The translations under genes and the position numbers were made by a program. DNA of 64,000 nt from Algoriphagus machipongonensis (GTDB taxonomy: Bacteria; Bacteroidota; Bacteroidia; Cytophagales; Cyclobacteriaceae): contig NZ_CM001023.1 of assembly GCF_000166275.1 (NCBI RefSeq), positions 744,001 through 808,000 of the forward strand, in the 5' to 3' direction. Positions 19,801 to 27,912 of the stretch are shown piece by piece (the first letter of the stretch is position 1; every line of letters starts with the position of its first letter). Under the pieces are notes generated by a model. It did no database searches, was not told the origin of the DNA, and saw only the letters and a program-made list of their open reading frames with translations.

Positions 19801-19809
19801 AAGGAGGTG
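19801..19809 (+). promoter_or_regulatory. Strong Shine-Dalgarno of rpsU
   Basis: AAGGAGGTG is a perfect complement to the 16S anti-SD and sits 7 bases before the ATG. It is the only such site I noticed in the window. In Flavobacterium johnsoniae bS21 helps hide the anti-SD, and rpsU carries a strong SD thought to allow autoregulation, so the same circuit is likely here. Confidence 0.9.
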
Positions 19810-19816
19810 TAAAAAT

Positions 19817-20011
19817 ATGATCGTAGTTAACGTAAAAGAGAACGAATCTATCGAAAAAGCGCTAAAGCGTTTTAAAAAGAAGTTTGATAAGACTGGTGCA
19901 GTCAGAGAACTTAGAGCTAGACAAGCGTTCACAAAACCTTCTGTTAAAAGAAGAGCACAGGTCATCAAAGCGGCTTACAAGCAGCATCTTCAAGAAGAAG
20001 CTAACAAGTAA
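19817..20011 (+). CDS. rpsU: 30S ribosomal protein bS21
   Basis: This 64-residue basic protein (MIVVNVKENESIEKALKRFKK at the N terminus split over family-typical motifs, ending RRAQVIKAAYKQHLQ) matches bS21. It sits at the 3' end of 16S rRNA on the small-subunit platform. The full SD in front of it contrasts with SD-less neighbours and suggests that translation rises when ribosomes lack bS21. It has its own promoter and terminator. The order rpsU, xerC, hpf is common in Bacteroidota. Confidence 0.95.
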   Translation: MIVVNVKENESIEKALKRFKKKFDKTGAVRELRARQAFTKPSVKRRAQVIKAAYKQHLQEEANK

Positions 20012-20032
20012 TCAGCAATGACTTAAAAATAT

Positions 20033-20067
20033 AGCGTACTCTCTGAAAAGAGGGTACGCTTTTTTTG
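20033..20067 (+). terminator. rpsU terminator
   Basis: Twelve-pair stem AGCGTACTCTCT / AGAGGGTACGCT with one T-G pair and a GAAA loop, followed by seven T. Confidence 0.9.
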
Positions 20068-20128
20068 TGACTACAATTACCAAGAATCCCTATTTTTTCA
20101 TGTAACTTGATAAGAGTAAATCCGATTC

Positions 20129-21013
20129 ATGATCGACTCGTTTATAAATTATTTAGAATTTGAGAAAAAGTCCAGCAGCCATACGGTGCTTGCTTACAGG
20201 AAGGACTTGGAGCAATTTCTTGAGTTTGTATCAGTTTCCTTCGGCGAGGAGGATATTTTGTTTGTTGGCCATTCTGAAATTAGGGCTTGGGTAATCGATT
20301 TAGTAGAGAACCAGCTGAGTACCACTACGGTAAACAGAAAGATCGCTACCCTGCGTTCTTATTATAAGTTTTTGCTTCGTTCCAGAGTGATTTCAAAGGA
20401 CCCGACTTACAAGTTAAAAAGCCTTAAAAACCCAAAAAAACTTCCTGAATTTTTGCAAGAATTGACCATCTCTTCCGTTCTAGAAGAAAGCGTTTACGAG
20501 GAAAATTTCGAAGGTCAAAGAGACAAAATGGTTTTGGAATTTCTTTACCTCACCGGAGTCAGACTTTCGGAATTGACTGGATTAAAATGGGGAGATATTA
20601 ATCTCTCTGAAAAAGTTGTTAAAGTATTAGGGAAGCGTAAAAAAGAAAGAATTATTCCACTCACAAATGGCCTTGCCCGAAATATCATTTCGTATCAAAA
20701 AGTATTTGAAGAAAGGTTTTCAAAAGTAAGCCAAAGTGACTATTTTATTGTGAGCAATAACGGAAAGCCAAGTTACCCTATGATGATATATCGTGTAGTC
20801 CGAAAATACTTGGACATTTTTGCACAGACTTCCAAGCGTAGCCCTCATGTGTTACGTCATACTTTTGCAACTCACTTATTAAATAAAGGAGCAGATCTTA
20901 ACGCTGTAAAAGATTTGCTCGGCCATTCCAATCTTGCGGCAACGCAAGTTTACACTCACAATTCATTAGAAAAACTCAAGGCTGTGTTTGAACAGGCACA
21001 CCCTAAAGCGTAA
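20129..21013 (+). CDS. xerC: Tyrosine recombinase XerC-type
   Basis: This 294-residue protein has an N-terminal SAM-like core-binding domain (about 1-90) and a C-terminal catalytic domain with Arg145 (GVRLSEL), His240 and Arg243 (HVLRH), His266 (LLGHSN) and the nucleophile Tyr275. Its size and position next to rpsU and hpf fit the chromosomal XerC/XerD class that resolves chromosome dimers at dif. It is not associated with a mobile element here. No dif-like site was recognised in the window. Confidence 0.9.
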   Translation: MIDSFINYLEFEKKSSSHTVLAYRKDLEQFLEFVSVSFGEEDILFVGHSEIRAWVIDLVENQLSTTTVNRKIATLRSYYKFLLRSRVISKDPTYKLKSLKNPKKLPEFLQELTISSVLEESVYEENFEGQRDKMVLEFLYLTGVRLSELTGLKWGDINLSEKVVKVLGKRKKERIIPLTNGLARNIISYQKVFEERFSKVSQSDYFIVSNNGKPSYPMMIYRVVRKYLDIFAQTSKRSPHVLRHTFATHLLNKGADLNAVKDLLGHSNLAATQVYTHNSLEKLKAVFEQAHPKA

Positions 21014-21048
21014 ATAAATTATTGTTCAACCATTAAATGCAAATCAAT

Positions 21049-21354
21049 ATGAAACTGCAGATGCACTCAATCCACTTCGATGCTGATCGAAAATTGATCG
21101 ATTTTATTCAGAAAAAAGCAGACAAGCTGGACACCTATTATGATAGGATCATAGATGGGGAGGTTTTTATGAGGCTCGACAAAAATGATAACAACATGAA
21201 CAAGGTTGTCGAAATTAAGCTCAATGTGCCGGGGAAGCAGTTCTTTGCAAAACATCAAACAGATTCGTTTGAAGGGGCCGCGGATGAAGCAATCGAGGGA
21301 TTAAGAAGACAGATCAAAAAATACAAAGAGAAAGTAGTGCTGGTCAGGCAGTAA
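21049..21354 (+). CDS. hpf: Ribosome hibernation-promoting factor, short HPF/RaiA
   Basis: I chose ATG 21049 (MKLQMHSIHFDADRKL); an ATG at 21037 adds four residues. The 101-residue protein has the beta-alpha-beta-beta-beta-alpha HPF fold with KADKLDTYYDRIIDGEVFM and the C-terminal basic helix AIEGLRRQIKKYKEKV. It binds the decoding centre and inactivates ribosomes in stationary phase. The long-form dimerisation tail is absent. A clean terminator follows. Sitting next to rpsU, it forms a small ribosome-state locus with xerC. Confidence 0.9.
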   Translation: MKLQMHSIHFDADRKLIDFIQKKADKLDTYYDRIIDGEVFMRLDKNDNNMNKVVEIKLNVPGKQFFAKHQTDSFEGAADEAIEGLRRQIKKYKEKVVLVRQ

Positions 21355-21374
21355 TTAAACCCAAATTCTAATTG

Positions 21375-21402
21375 AAACCCTCGGAACTCCGAGGGTTTTT
21401 CT
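21375..21402 (+). terminator. hpf terminator
   Basis: Perfect 10-base stem AAACCCTCGG / CCGAGGGTTT around loop AACT, followed by a T run. An open frame reads through it from a TTG, but the ATG at 21423 is the better start of the next gene. Confidence 0.92.
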
Positions 21403-21422
21403 TTTTCTTGCCAGTCATTTCT

Positions 21423-22931
21423 ATGTGGGCAAAATTTTCATACCGAACTACTTTCTGGATCGCAAGTTTAGCGATCGTACTCGTTAAAATTATTTTTCTG
21501 TTTCGGCCTGAAATTGACCTGTTTACCGAAGAGGCTCAATACTGGCTTTGGTCCCGCAATTTGGCTTGGCATTATTATTCAAAGCCCCCATTGGTGGCTT
21601 ATCTTAATCTCATTACTACCTCCGTTTTTGGAATCACGGAATTTGCAGTACGGTTTAATGCAACTGCCTTTGGATTGGGAACCGCATGGATCGCCTATCG
21701 ATTCGGGACTTATTTATTTAATCCCAAAGTAGGTTTTTGGGCAGCAATGATCCTCCAGGCTATGCCATTTTGGTGGCTAATATCTACGTTTCATACCACA
21801 GATTCTTCCGTAACTTTCTTCTGGTCTCTTTCTATTTATATGCTTTACCGAGGGATTAATGAAGAGCAAAGGAAATGGTGGATAATCGCGGGCCTTTCAG
21901 CAGCTTTAGGTTTGATGGCAAAAGTGGTTATGGTCCTAATATTTCCATTGATCTTTCTTTTCTTACTGCAGGCAAAAACCCTCAAAAAGCATAGTAAGAA
22001 TTTAGTGATTTTCACTTTGGTTTCCTTCCTCGGCTTTATTCCGGTTTTGGTTTGGAACTTTGAAAACAATTTTGACACCTTTAAGCATATTGCGAACCTC
22101 GCAGGAGCTGGAGAAGGAGAGTCAAAACCATTTGATTTTGGAGCCGCTATGCTACAGTTTTTAGCATATCTAGGTGGTCAATTGGCGATGTTTTCCATTT
22201 TTTTACTACCACTCGTTTTTGCTTCACTTAGCAAACTTTTTAAACCTTTAAGCCAGATAAAAATTTACTTGCTACTCCCAGTAGCTGCTACTTTTATGGC
22301 TTTTGGAGCACTTAGCTTTTTGACAGAAGCTTTGGTGAACTGGCCTATTTTTACCTACATGACCTTTTCCGTTTTTATTAGTTCATGGCTGGTGAATCAA
22401 ACAGGTGCTTGGCTTAAATGGAGGAATTGGGGAATTGCTGTCAGCCTTGCTTTTCCTTTATTGCTATTGCTTCCGGATTTTACATTTATCAAATCCATAC
22501 CTGCAGTTAAAAAGGGGGAAATGGCTGCATTTAAAAGGATGTCTGGCTATGAACCATTGGCAAATCGGATAGAGTTTTTAAAAGATAGTCTTTCCCTGAA
22601 AGAAGAATTCATCTTTTCTGATACTTACCATATGGCATCGGAGCTTTCGTTTTACCTGGAAGGAAATCCACAGACCTTTATGGTTAATATGGGGTCTAGA
22701 AAAAATCAGTTTGACCTATGGGAGGGAATGGAGCAGTTTGTGGGGCAGGAAAATGTAGGAATCTTTGTCAGTTGGAATTACGATAGCCCAGGAGATTTTG
22801 CCCGTTTCGATTCATTGCTTTATGAAGAGAGCTTCCCGATTGCATTCAGAGGAGAACCCTTTCGGGTAGCGAAAATTCAAGTATGGAAGAATTTAAGTGA
22901 TTTCAACCCATACCAGCCAGAAACCTACTAG
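21423..22931 (+). CDS. GT39/ArnT-like membrane glycosyltransferase
   Basis: Starting at ATG 21423 the protein has ~502 residues and about ten hydrophobic segments. The first luminal loop carries the acidic motif TEEAQYWLWSRNLAWHYYSKPP typical of GT-C enzymes of the PMT/GT39 family (here quoted across two shorter motifs: EEAQYWLW and YYSKPPL). These transfer a sugar from a polyprenyl-phosphate carrier to a glycan, lipid or protein on the periplasmic side. The second GT39 gene, a GtrB-like GT2 and a flippase-like protein follow, so this is probably a small envelope-glycosylation set. Substrate unknown. Its stop overlaps the convergent gene by four bases. Confidence 0.8.
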   Translation: MWAKFSYRTTFWIASLAIVLVKIIFLFRPEIDLFTEEAQYWLWSRNLAWHYYSKPPLVAYLNLITTSVFGITEFAVRFNATAFGLGTAWIAYRFGTYLFNPKVGFWAAMILQAMPFWWLISTFHTTDSSVTFFWSLSIYMLYRGINEEQRKWWIIAGLSAALGLMAKVVMVLIFPLIFLFLLQAKTLKKHSKNLVIFTLVSFLGFIPVLVWNFENNFDTFKHIANLAGAGEGESKPFDFGAAMLQFLAYLGGQLAMFSIFLLPLVFASLSKLFKPLSQIKIYLLLPVAATFMAFGALSFLTEALVNWPIFTYMTFSVFISSWLVNQTGAWLKWRNWGIAVSLAFPLLLLLPDFTFIKSIPAVKKGEMAAFKRMSGYEPLANRIEFLKDSLSLKEEFIFSDTYHMASELSFYLEGNPQTFMVNMGSRKNQFDLWEGMEQFVGQENVGIFVSWNYDSPGDFARFDSLLYEESFPIAFRGEPFRVAKIQVWKNLSDFNPYQPETY

Positions 22932-24604
22932 TTCTGCTTTCTTTCTAGCCAGTAATAAATCTTACCATTCTCTTTGACGAGTTCAGGGAACCCCGACTGA
23001 TTTACTTGCTGGATTAAATACGGAATCTTTTTCGAATCCCAGTTAATAGACGCTACCTCGATTGTGTATGAATCGGATTGAAATTCAGGTAGGAAATCAT
23101 CCTCAACAATGAGTTTAGAAAAGTGTGAAGCTTTTACTAAGATTTCTTCTTGGGTCAGGTTTTTCTCACCTGTAATGTCGGTCATGTAAAAATCAGGGCC
23201 TAAACCGATCCTAATCTTGCTGCTGACATGAATATTTCCAATAAAGCCGATTTCATCTGAAGGTTTGATTTGATTGGTTTTAACAAAATCTGCTAGCTGA
23301 GAGCCTTGATCTGGAAGAGAGATTTTAAGTGTTCCTATAGAAAGGGTAAAAAAGATCAGTAAGATTGAATAGCTAAGGGCTTTGGGAAGTTTCTTGTTAG
23401 ACAATGTCAAGCGTAGAAGGTAGAGCCAAACCAAAGCTGCAAAGACGACTTGAAAATACACCCAAATACCGCTGCCTAGATTTATATTGATCCATAGGCC
23501 TAAAGCAATCAAAATCAGATTGAGAAGTAAGAAGACAGCGATAGCGATTTTTAATCCTAGTTTCTTAAACTCTAGGCCTGCTCTATGCAAATTCCATCCT
23601 AAAAATACCGCCACAACGGGAGCAACTGGTAATAAATAGCGTTCATAAAATTTAGCCGTCATGGCACCCATCGCTACGATACCCAAACCCCAAATTAATG
23701 CAAATAAGAAGAAGGCCTTATTTTCGTTCCAAGTAGTTTTTAAGGTCTTTTTCAGTTTGGCCGTGGCAAATAAAAGCCAAGGAAGAAAGACCGCTAAAAG
23801 GGTGAAAAAAGCGATCGTTCCATTCTTTAAAATTAACCAGATTCTTGCTTGAACTCTGTTGCCCACCTGGTCGGATAAAAAGCTATCCAGATAGGTTGGC
23901 CCGTGAATTTTCCACATGGCCACGAACCAGAACAGCCCGATGAATAAAGAAAGTATTAAAGCAGGAAAATGAAAAAGTGTTTTAAGATGGATTTTTTGCC
24001 ATGGGTTTGAAATTAGAAAGATAAATCCAAGCCCTCCTAAAGCGAGGGCTGGTAATCCTTTTACTTCGAATGCTAATGCTAAACTTAAATAAAGAATCCA
24101 GAGGAATTTTTTAGGGACTTTATCTCCATATCGAATAAGGCCTGCAAAGCCAATAGCACTGGCAGTCATGGTTAATCCCAATAAAACATCAGGTATAGAC
24201 CTAGTGGCAGCAAAAATCAATACAGGGTTTGAAGCGATGATTAAAGCGGAAATTCCAGCAACTTTCTTATTCTCAAAAAGTACTTTGGAAAGCAGATAAG
24301 TCAAGCCAACAGTCAAAGCACCAGCAATCAGGAAAAAGATCCTAGAGGAAAATGCGCTTACTCCAAATAGCTTAAAACCTGCAAGTACCACCCAATAGGT
24401 GCCAATTGGTTTTCTAAACCTTAACTCTCCATTGCCAAGGTAGGTGGTAAGATAGTCTCCATTTTGAAGCATTTTCACAGCGGCATCGCTGTAGTACATT
24501 TCATCTGGGAAATGCATGTGGAAATTTAAGGCAAATGGTCCCACCAGCAATGTAAAGACCGCCATGATTACCCAAGGATTGATTTGAGCTTCTTTCAGAG
24601 ACAT
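22928..24604 (-). CDS. GT39/ArnT-like membrane glycosyltransferase
   Basis: This 558-residue protein has a GT-C layout: a first helix, a luminal loop with acidic residues (HFPDEMYYSDAAVKMLQNGD) and RFRKPIGTYW, then ten or so membrane helices and a C-terminal soluble domain (about 455-558). It is similar in plan to ArnT and to its convergent neighbour at 21423. It probably moves a polyprenyl-linked sugar onto a periplasmic acceptor. The ATG lies only four bases after a -7 box, suggesting a leaderless mRNA. It is divergent from the GT2 gene that could make the lipid-linked sugar donor. Confidence 0.8.
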   Translation of the reverse strand: MSLKEAQINPWVIMAVFTLLVGPFALNFHMHFPDEMYYSDAAVKMLQNGDYLTTYLGNGELRFRKPIGTYWVVLAGFKLFGVSAFSSRIFFLIAGALTVGLTYLLSKVLFENKKVAGISALIIASNPVLIFAATRSIPDVLLGLTMTASAIGFAGLIRYGDKVPKKFLWILYLSLALAFEVKGLPALALGGLGFIFLISNPWQKIHLKTLFHFPALILSLFIGLFWFVAMWKIHGPTYLDSFLSDQVGNRVQARIWLILKNGTIAFFTLLAVFLPWLLFATAKLKKTLKTTWNENKAFFLFALIWGLGIVAMGAMTAKFYERYLLPVAPVVAVFLGWNLHRAGLEFKKLGLKIAIAVFLLLNLILIALGLWININLGSGIWVYFQVVFAALVWLYLLRLTLSNKKLPKALSYSILLIFFTLSIGTLKISLPDQGSQLADFVKTNQIKPSDEIGFIGNIHVSSKIRIGLGPDFYMTDITGEKNLTQEEILVKASHFSKLIVEDDFLPEFQSDSYTIEVASINWDSKKIPYLIQQVNQSGFPELVKENGKIYYWLERKQN

Positions 24605-24608
24605 GCTG

Positions 24609-24616
24609 CAAAGATA
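24609..24616 (-). promoter_or_regulatory. -7 box directly before the GT39 start codon
   Basis: The minus strand reads TATCTTTG, then CAGC, then ATG. With the usual start site a few bases after the box, the message would begin at or next to the start codon. Confidence 0.55.
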
Positions 24617-24678
24617 TACTGATTGCTCATTGTCTCATCAATTTTATAGTTTGGAAGACCATGTCTAGGTGTAGATTT

Positions 24679-24709
24679 TTGTCGTAGGATTTAATTTCAT
24701 GTATTTTTG
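24679..24709 (+). promoter_or_regulatory. Promoter of the GT2 gene
   Basis: TTG at 24679-24681, 20-base spacer, -7 box TATTTTTG at 24702-24709, 16 bases before the ATG at 24726. Confidence 0.6.
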
Positions 24710-24725
24710 TCCAAATTTAACAAGC

Positions 24726-25667
24726 ATGAGTAAGCCATTACTATCTGTCGTTATAACCATCTATAATGAGCAGGACAATATCAAGCCTTTATTAGAAGCG
24801 ACCTACGAATCCCTAAATGGGATGGATTATGAAGTGATTTTAATAGAAGATGGATCCACAGATGGTACCGTTTCGGAGGTAAAGAAATATGCCAATGAAC
24901 GTACGAAGCTGATTATTTTTAATCGGAACTATGGGCAGACCACTGCTCTAGCCGCCGGGATTGATATGGCGATAGGAGAATATATTGCCACTATGGATGG
25001 TGACCTTCAAAACGATCCTAGCGATTTGCCAGTAATGCTTAAAAAGGCAATGGATGAAGAATGGGATGTGGTTGCCGGACGTAGAGCGAATCGACAAGAT
25101 GGCTTTGTGCTTCGAAAAATTCCAAGTAAGATCGCAAACTGGATTATACGAAATACCACGAAAGTTTACTTAAAAGATTACGGTTGTACACTAAGAGTAT
25201 ATAAAGCTGAAATCGCACAAGGAATGGGATTGTATGGAGAGCTCCATCGCTTTATTCCAGTGTTGGCGAAGCAGCAAGGTGCTTCCATGACGGAGATGGA
25301 TGTGAAGCACCACCCTAGAATCCATGGAGAGTCAAAGTACGGTTTGAGCAGAACCTTTAAGGTTTTGGCAGATCTGATTTTGATGTTGTTTTTTCAGAAA
25401 TACTTCCAAAGACCCATTCACCTTTTTGGTGGGATAGGAATCGTATCATTTATGATAGGGATGCTGATCAACTTTTACCTATTGATCTTAAAACTCTTAG
25501 GAGAGGATATTTGGGGAAGGCCTATCATGATTCTCGGGATAGTTCTGGTCTTAGGTGGAATCCAGTTTATAACCACAGGAATCATAGCTGAGATTATCGT
25601 AAGAACCTATTTCGAGTCACAAAACAAAAAAACCTATACTATCAAATCTGTATTCCAAGGTGAATAA
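24726..25667 (+). CDS. GT2 polyprenyl-phosphate glycosyltransferase (GtrB/DPM1-like)
   Basis: Start ATG 24726 (MSKPLLSVVITIYNEQDN). About 313 residues: a GT-A catalytic domain with EDGSTDGT and the metal motif TMDGDLQNDP, then HPRIHGESKYG, followed by two membrane helices (about residues 230-300). The family moves a nucleotide-sugar residue to undecaprenyl phosphate, providing lipid-linked sugar for GT-C enzymes such as the two next to it. It overlaps the next gene by eight bases, so the two are translated together. Confidence 0.88.
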   Translation: MSKPLLSVVITIYNEQDNIKPLLEATYESLNGMDYEVILIEDGSTDGTVSEVKKYANERTKLIIFNRNYGQTTALAAGIDMAIGEYIATMDGDLQNDPSDLPVMLKKAMDEEWDVVAGRRANRQDGFVLRKIPSKIANWIIRNTTKVYLKDYGCTLRVYKAEIAQGMGLYGELHRFIPVLAKQQGASMTEMDVKHHPRIHGESKYGLSRTFKVLADLILMLFFQKYFQRPIHLFGGIGIVSFMIGMLINFYLLILKLLGEDIWGRPIMILGIVLVLGGIQFITTGIIAEIIVRTYFESQNKKTYTIKSVFQGE

Positions 25668-26538
25668 AAAGTTGCTAAAAACCTTGTTAAAGCTAGTTCT
25701 GACTGGGCTAGCCATTTATCTGGTTTTTCGCAAAGTAGATACCTCACAGCTTTGGGAGATTGCTCAGTCCATTCATTGGGCATGGCTTGTCCCTGCGGTT
25801 TTACTTTTTGTAATCAGTAAAGTATTTACTTCGGTTAGGTTAAACCTGTACTATCAGGTGCTCGGACTTACCATATCCGAAATGAAAAACTGGAAGCTGT
25901 ATTTGATTGGAATGTTTTATAACCTTTTTCTTCCGGGAGGAATCGGTGGGGATGGTTATAAAGTTTATTTGTTGAATAAAAGCTTCAAAACCCCTGTTAA
26001 ATCCCTAATTCAAGCTTCTTTATTAGATCGTTTGGGTGGTCTGGTAGCCATCGTTTTTTTACTGCTGCTGCTTGTTCTGCCCGTGGATTTGACCTTGCCA
26101 TTTGAATCTGAGATTCCGTGGGAAATTTTGGTTGGGGTATTAGCTTGCTTGGTGTTGCCTGGCTTTTGGCTTGTTCAAAAGTTGTTCTTTAAGGAGTTTT
26201 TGCCAGTGTATTGGAAAGGAAATGGCTTGTCGTTTTTAGGGCAGTTGTCACAGTTGATTTGTGCTTGGTTTATTTTGAAAGCCCTAGGCGTGGACGGTAA
26301 TTTCTTAGCCTACCAATTAGTATTCTTACTCTCTTCAATTGTTTCAGTCTTGCCTTTGACAATTGGTGGAGTAGGAGCAAGGGAACTGGTTTTTATTTAT
26401 GCTCATGGATACGCAGGGATCGATGAAGCCATTGCAGTAGCTTTCAGTTTGATCTTTTTTATAATAACGGCAGCAGTGTCTTTAATTGGCGCTGGATTGA
26501 AAGTGGAGTTTCAGGAAGATTTGAAAGAGACTAATTAG
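25660..26538 (+). CDS. Lysylphosphatidylglycerol synthase-TM/UPF0104 membrane protein
   Basis: A 292-residue integral membrane protein starting with GTG inside the end of the GT2 gene. It has about seven to eight hydrophobic segments, including the family hallmark NLFLPGGIGGDGYKVYLL and the later SVLPLTIGGVGARELVFIY. The same domain forms the flippase half of MprF and also occurs alone next to glycosyltransferases, where lipid-linked sugar flipping is suspected. Coupling to a GtrB-like enzyme supports that idea by context only. Confidence 0.8.
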   Translation: MNKKLLKTLLKLVLTGLAIYLVFRKVDTSQLWEIAQSIHWAWLVPAVLLFVISKVFTSVRLNLYYQVLGLTISEMKNWKLYLIGMFYNLFLPGGIGGDGYKVYLLNKSFKTPVKSLIQASLLDRLGGLVAIVFLLLLLVLPVDLTLPFESEIPWEILVGVLACLVLPGFWLVQKLFFKEFLPVYWKGNGLSFLGQLSQLICAWFILKALGVDGNFLAYQLVFLLSSIVSVLPLTIGGVGARELVFIYAHGYAGIDEAIAVAFSLIFFIITAAVSLIGAGLKVEFQEDLKETN

Positions 26539-26935
26539 GGTCTACTTTTTCTAGAATTGCATGGTAGGGAAAGTAAAATTGACCTTCGCCTTTTGTGATT
26601 TGCCATTCTAATTGTTTTTCCTTTGGATTGTATGCTATGGTAAGCTGTGATTTTTTTCCAGAATACGCACTTTGAATCGTCCCAATCCACAGATTTTCGG
26701 ATTCCTGGTTTAAGAAAATTGATAGCTCTTCAGCACAGTCTATTCGGCCACCGTTGTAGTATGTGCCACAATGCGATCCTTCTAAATCAAATGCTTTGGA
26801 GCTGCTTTGAATGAGTTGAATGCTAAATGATCTATCGGAAGGATTTTGAGCCCATTCCCAATTTCCCGAGAGGTTTTGCCCAAAGCCCGAAAAGGCAAGG
26901 GATAATTGAAGAATGAACCAAGCAAGAACCTTCAT
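26531..26935 (-). CDS. Small exported protein of unknown function
   Basis: Starting at ATG 26935, the signal peptide MKVLAWFILQLSLAFSGFGQ is followed by ~115 residues that begin LSGNWEWAQNPSD. The pattern of alternating strands with Trp and Tyr (GNWEW, LWIGTIQSAYSG, LEWQITKGEG) suggests a small beta-barrel. Two cysteines (HCGTYY, IDCAEE) could form a disulfide. I do not recognise a family with confidence. The 3' end overlaps the convergent flippase-like gene by eight bases, and it is divergent from pyrF. Confidence 0.65.
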   Translation of the reverse strand: MKVLAWFILQLSLAFSGFGQNLSGNWEWAQNPSDRSFSIQLIQSSSKAFDLEGSHCGTYYNGGRIDCAEELSIFLNQESENLWIGTIQSAYSGKKSQLTIAYNPKEKQLEWQITKGEGQFYFPYHAILEKVDPN

Positions 26936-26972
26936 AATTGAAATTTCCCAAAAATAGCTAAACTGCATTTCT

Positions 26973-26980
26973 TACCTTTG
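26973..26980 (+). promoter_or_regulatory. pyrF -7 box
   Basis: TACCTTTG lies 18 bases before the pyrF ATG; no convincing -33 element was seen. Confidence 0.5.
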
Positions 26981-26998
26981 TGCCAAATCAGAAAATTC

Positions 26999-27814
26999 AT
27001 GACAAAAGCCGAGCTATTTTCCCAGATTAAGAAAAAATCATCCTTTTTATGTGTAGGCCTAGATGCGGATATCAATAAGATTCCAAAACATTTATTAAAA
27101 GAAAAAGATCCAATATTTTCCTTTTGTAAAGAGATTATTGAGGAGACAGCGGATTTTGCCGTAGCCTATAAACCAAACATTGCATTTTTTGAAGCTTTGG
27201 GAACTGAAGGTTGGGAGACGCTACAGAAAGTATTAGAGTTAATTCCAAAGGAGATTTTCACGATTGCTGATGCCAAGCGTGGAGATATTGGGAATACTTC
27301 TAAGTTGTATGCCAAAGCATTTTTTGAAAAGATGGATTTTGATTCAGTCACAGTTGCCCCTTACATGGGGGTAGATAGTGTGACTCCTTTTTTAGAATTT
27401 GATGAGAAGTGGGTGATTCTTCTTGCATTGACCTCCAATGCCGGCTCAATGGATTTTCAGTTGATCAAGGATGAGCAAGGAAAGCCTTTGTATCAGACTG
27501 TATTGGAGAAAAGCCAATCTTGGGGCTCTGATGAAAATATGATGTATGTGGTAGGAGCCACTAGAGGAGAACTGATTGGGGAAGTAAGAAAAGTTGTTCC
27601 TGACCACTTTTTCTTGGTTCCAGGTGTGGGTGCTCAAGGAGGAAGTTTATCTGAAGTAGCAAAATATGGGATGAACTCTACCTGTGGTTTATTGGTGAAC
27701 TCTAGCCGTGGGATTATTTATGCTTCTGAAGGGACTGATTTTGCCAAAGTTGCCAGAAAGGAATCTGAAAAGCTTCAGATTGAAATGAAGGACTTGTTGG
27801 AAAAGTACCTTTAA
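26999..27814 (+). CDS. pyrF: Orotidine 5'-phosphate decarboxylase, type 2
   Basis: PyrF makes UMP, the last step of pyrimidine synthesis. Start ATG 26999 gives 271 residues, the size of the type-2 (mycobacterial-like) family rather than the ~230-residue type 1. The catalytic motif [11 protein letters not shown] is present, with [12 protein letters not shown] near the N terminus and VPGVGAQGG near the C terminus. It is far from carB at 43.2 kb, so the pyrimidine genes are scattered. A terminator follows. Confidence 0.95.
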   Translation: MTKAELFSQIKKKSSFLCVGLDADINKIPKHLLKEKDPIFSFCKEIIEETADFAVAYKPNIAFFEALGTEGWETLQKVLELIPKEIFTIADAKRGDIGNTSKLYAKAFFEKMDFDSVTVAPYMGVDSVTPFLEFDEKWVILLALTSNAGSMDFQLIKDEQGKPLYQTVLEKSQSWGSDENMMYVVGATRGELIGEVRKVVPDHFFLVPGVGAQGGSLSEVAKYGMNSTCGLLVNSSRGIIYASEGTDFAKVARKESEKLQIEMKDLLEKYL

Positions 27815-27839
27815 GAACCATTCGATTTTAAGAAATTCG

Positions 27840-27867
27840 AAGCCAGCTTATTGCTGGCTTTTTTTAT
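27840..27867 (+). terminator. pyrF terminator
   Basis: AAGCCAGC / GCTGGCTT stem with TTATT loop, then a long T run. Confidence 0.9.
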
Positions 27868-27912
27868 TTTTAACTTTTTCTTATTTTGAATAAGTTTTTA
27901 GGTTGATTTTTT

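Noticed and set aside
20129..21013. XerC-type gene as an integrase of a mobile element
   Set aside because: Its place between rpsU and hpf is a conserved chromosomal order and no attachment repeats flank it; the tRNA-linked repeats are 35 kb away.
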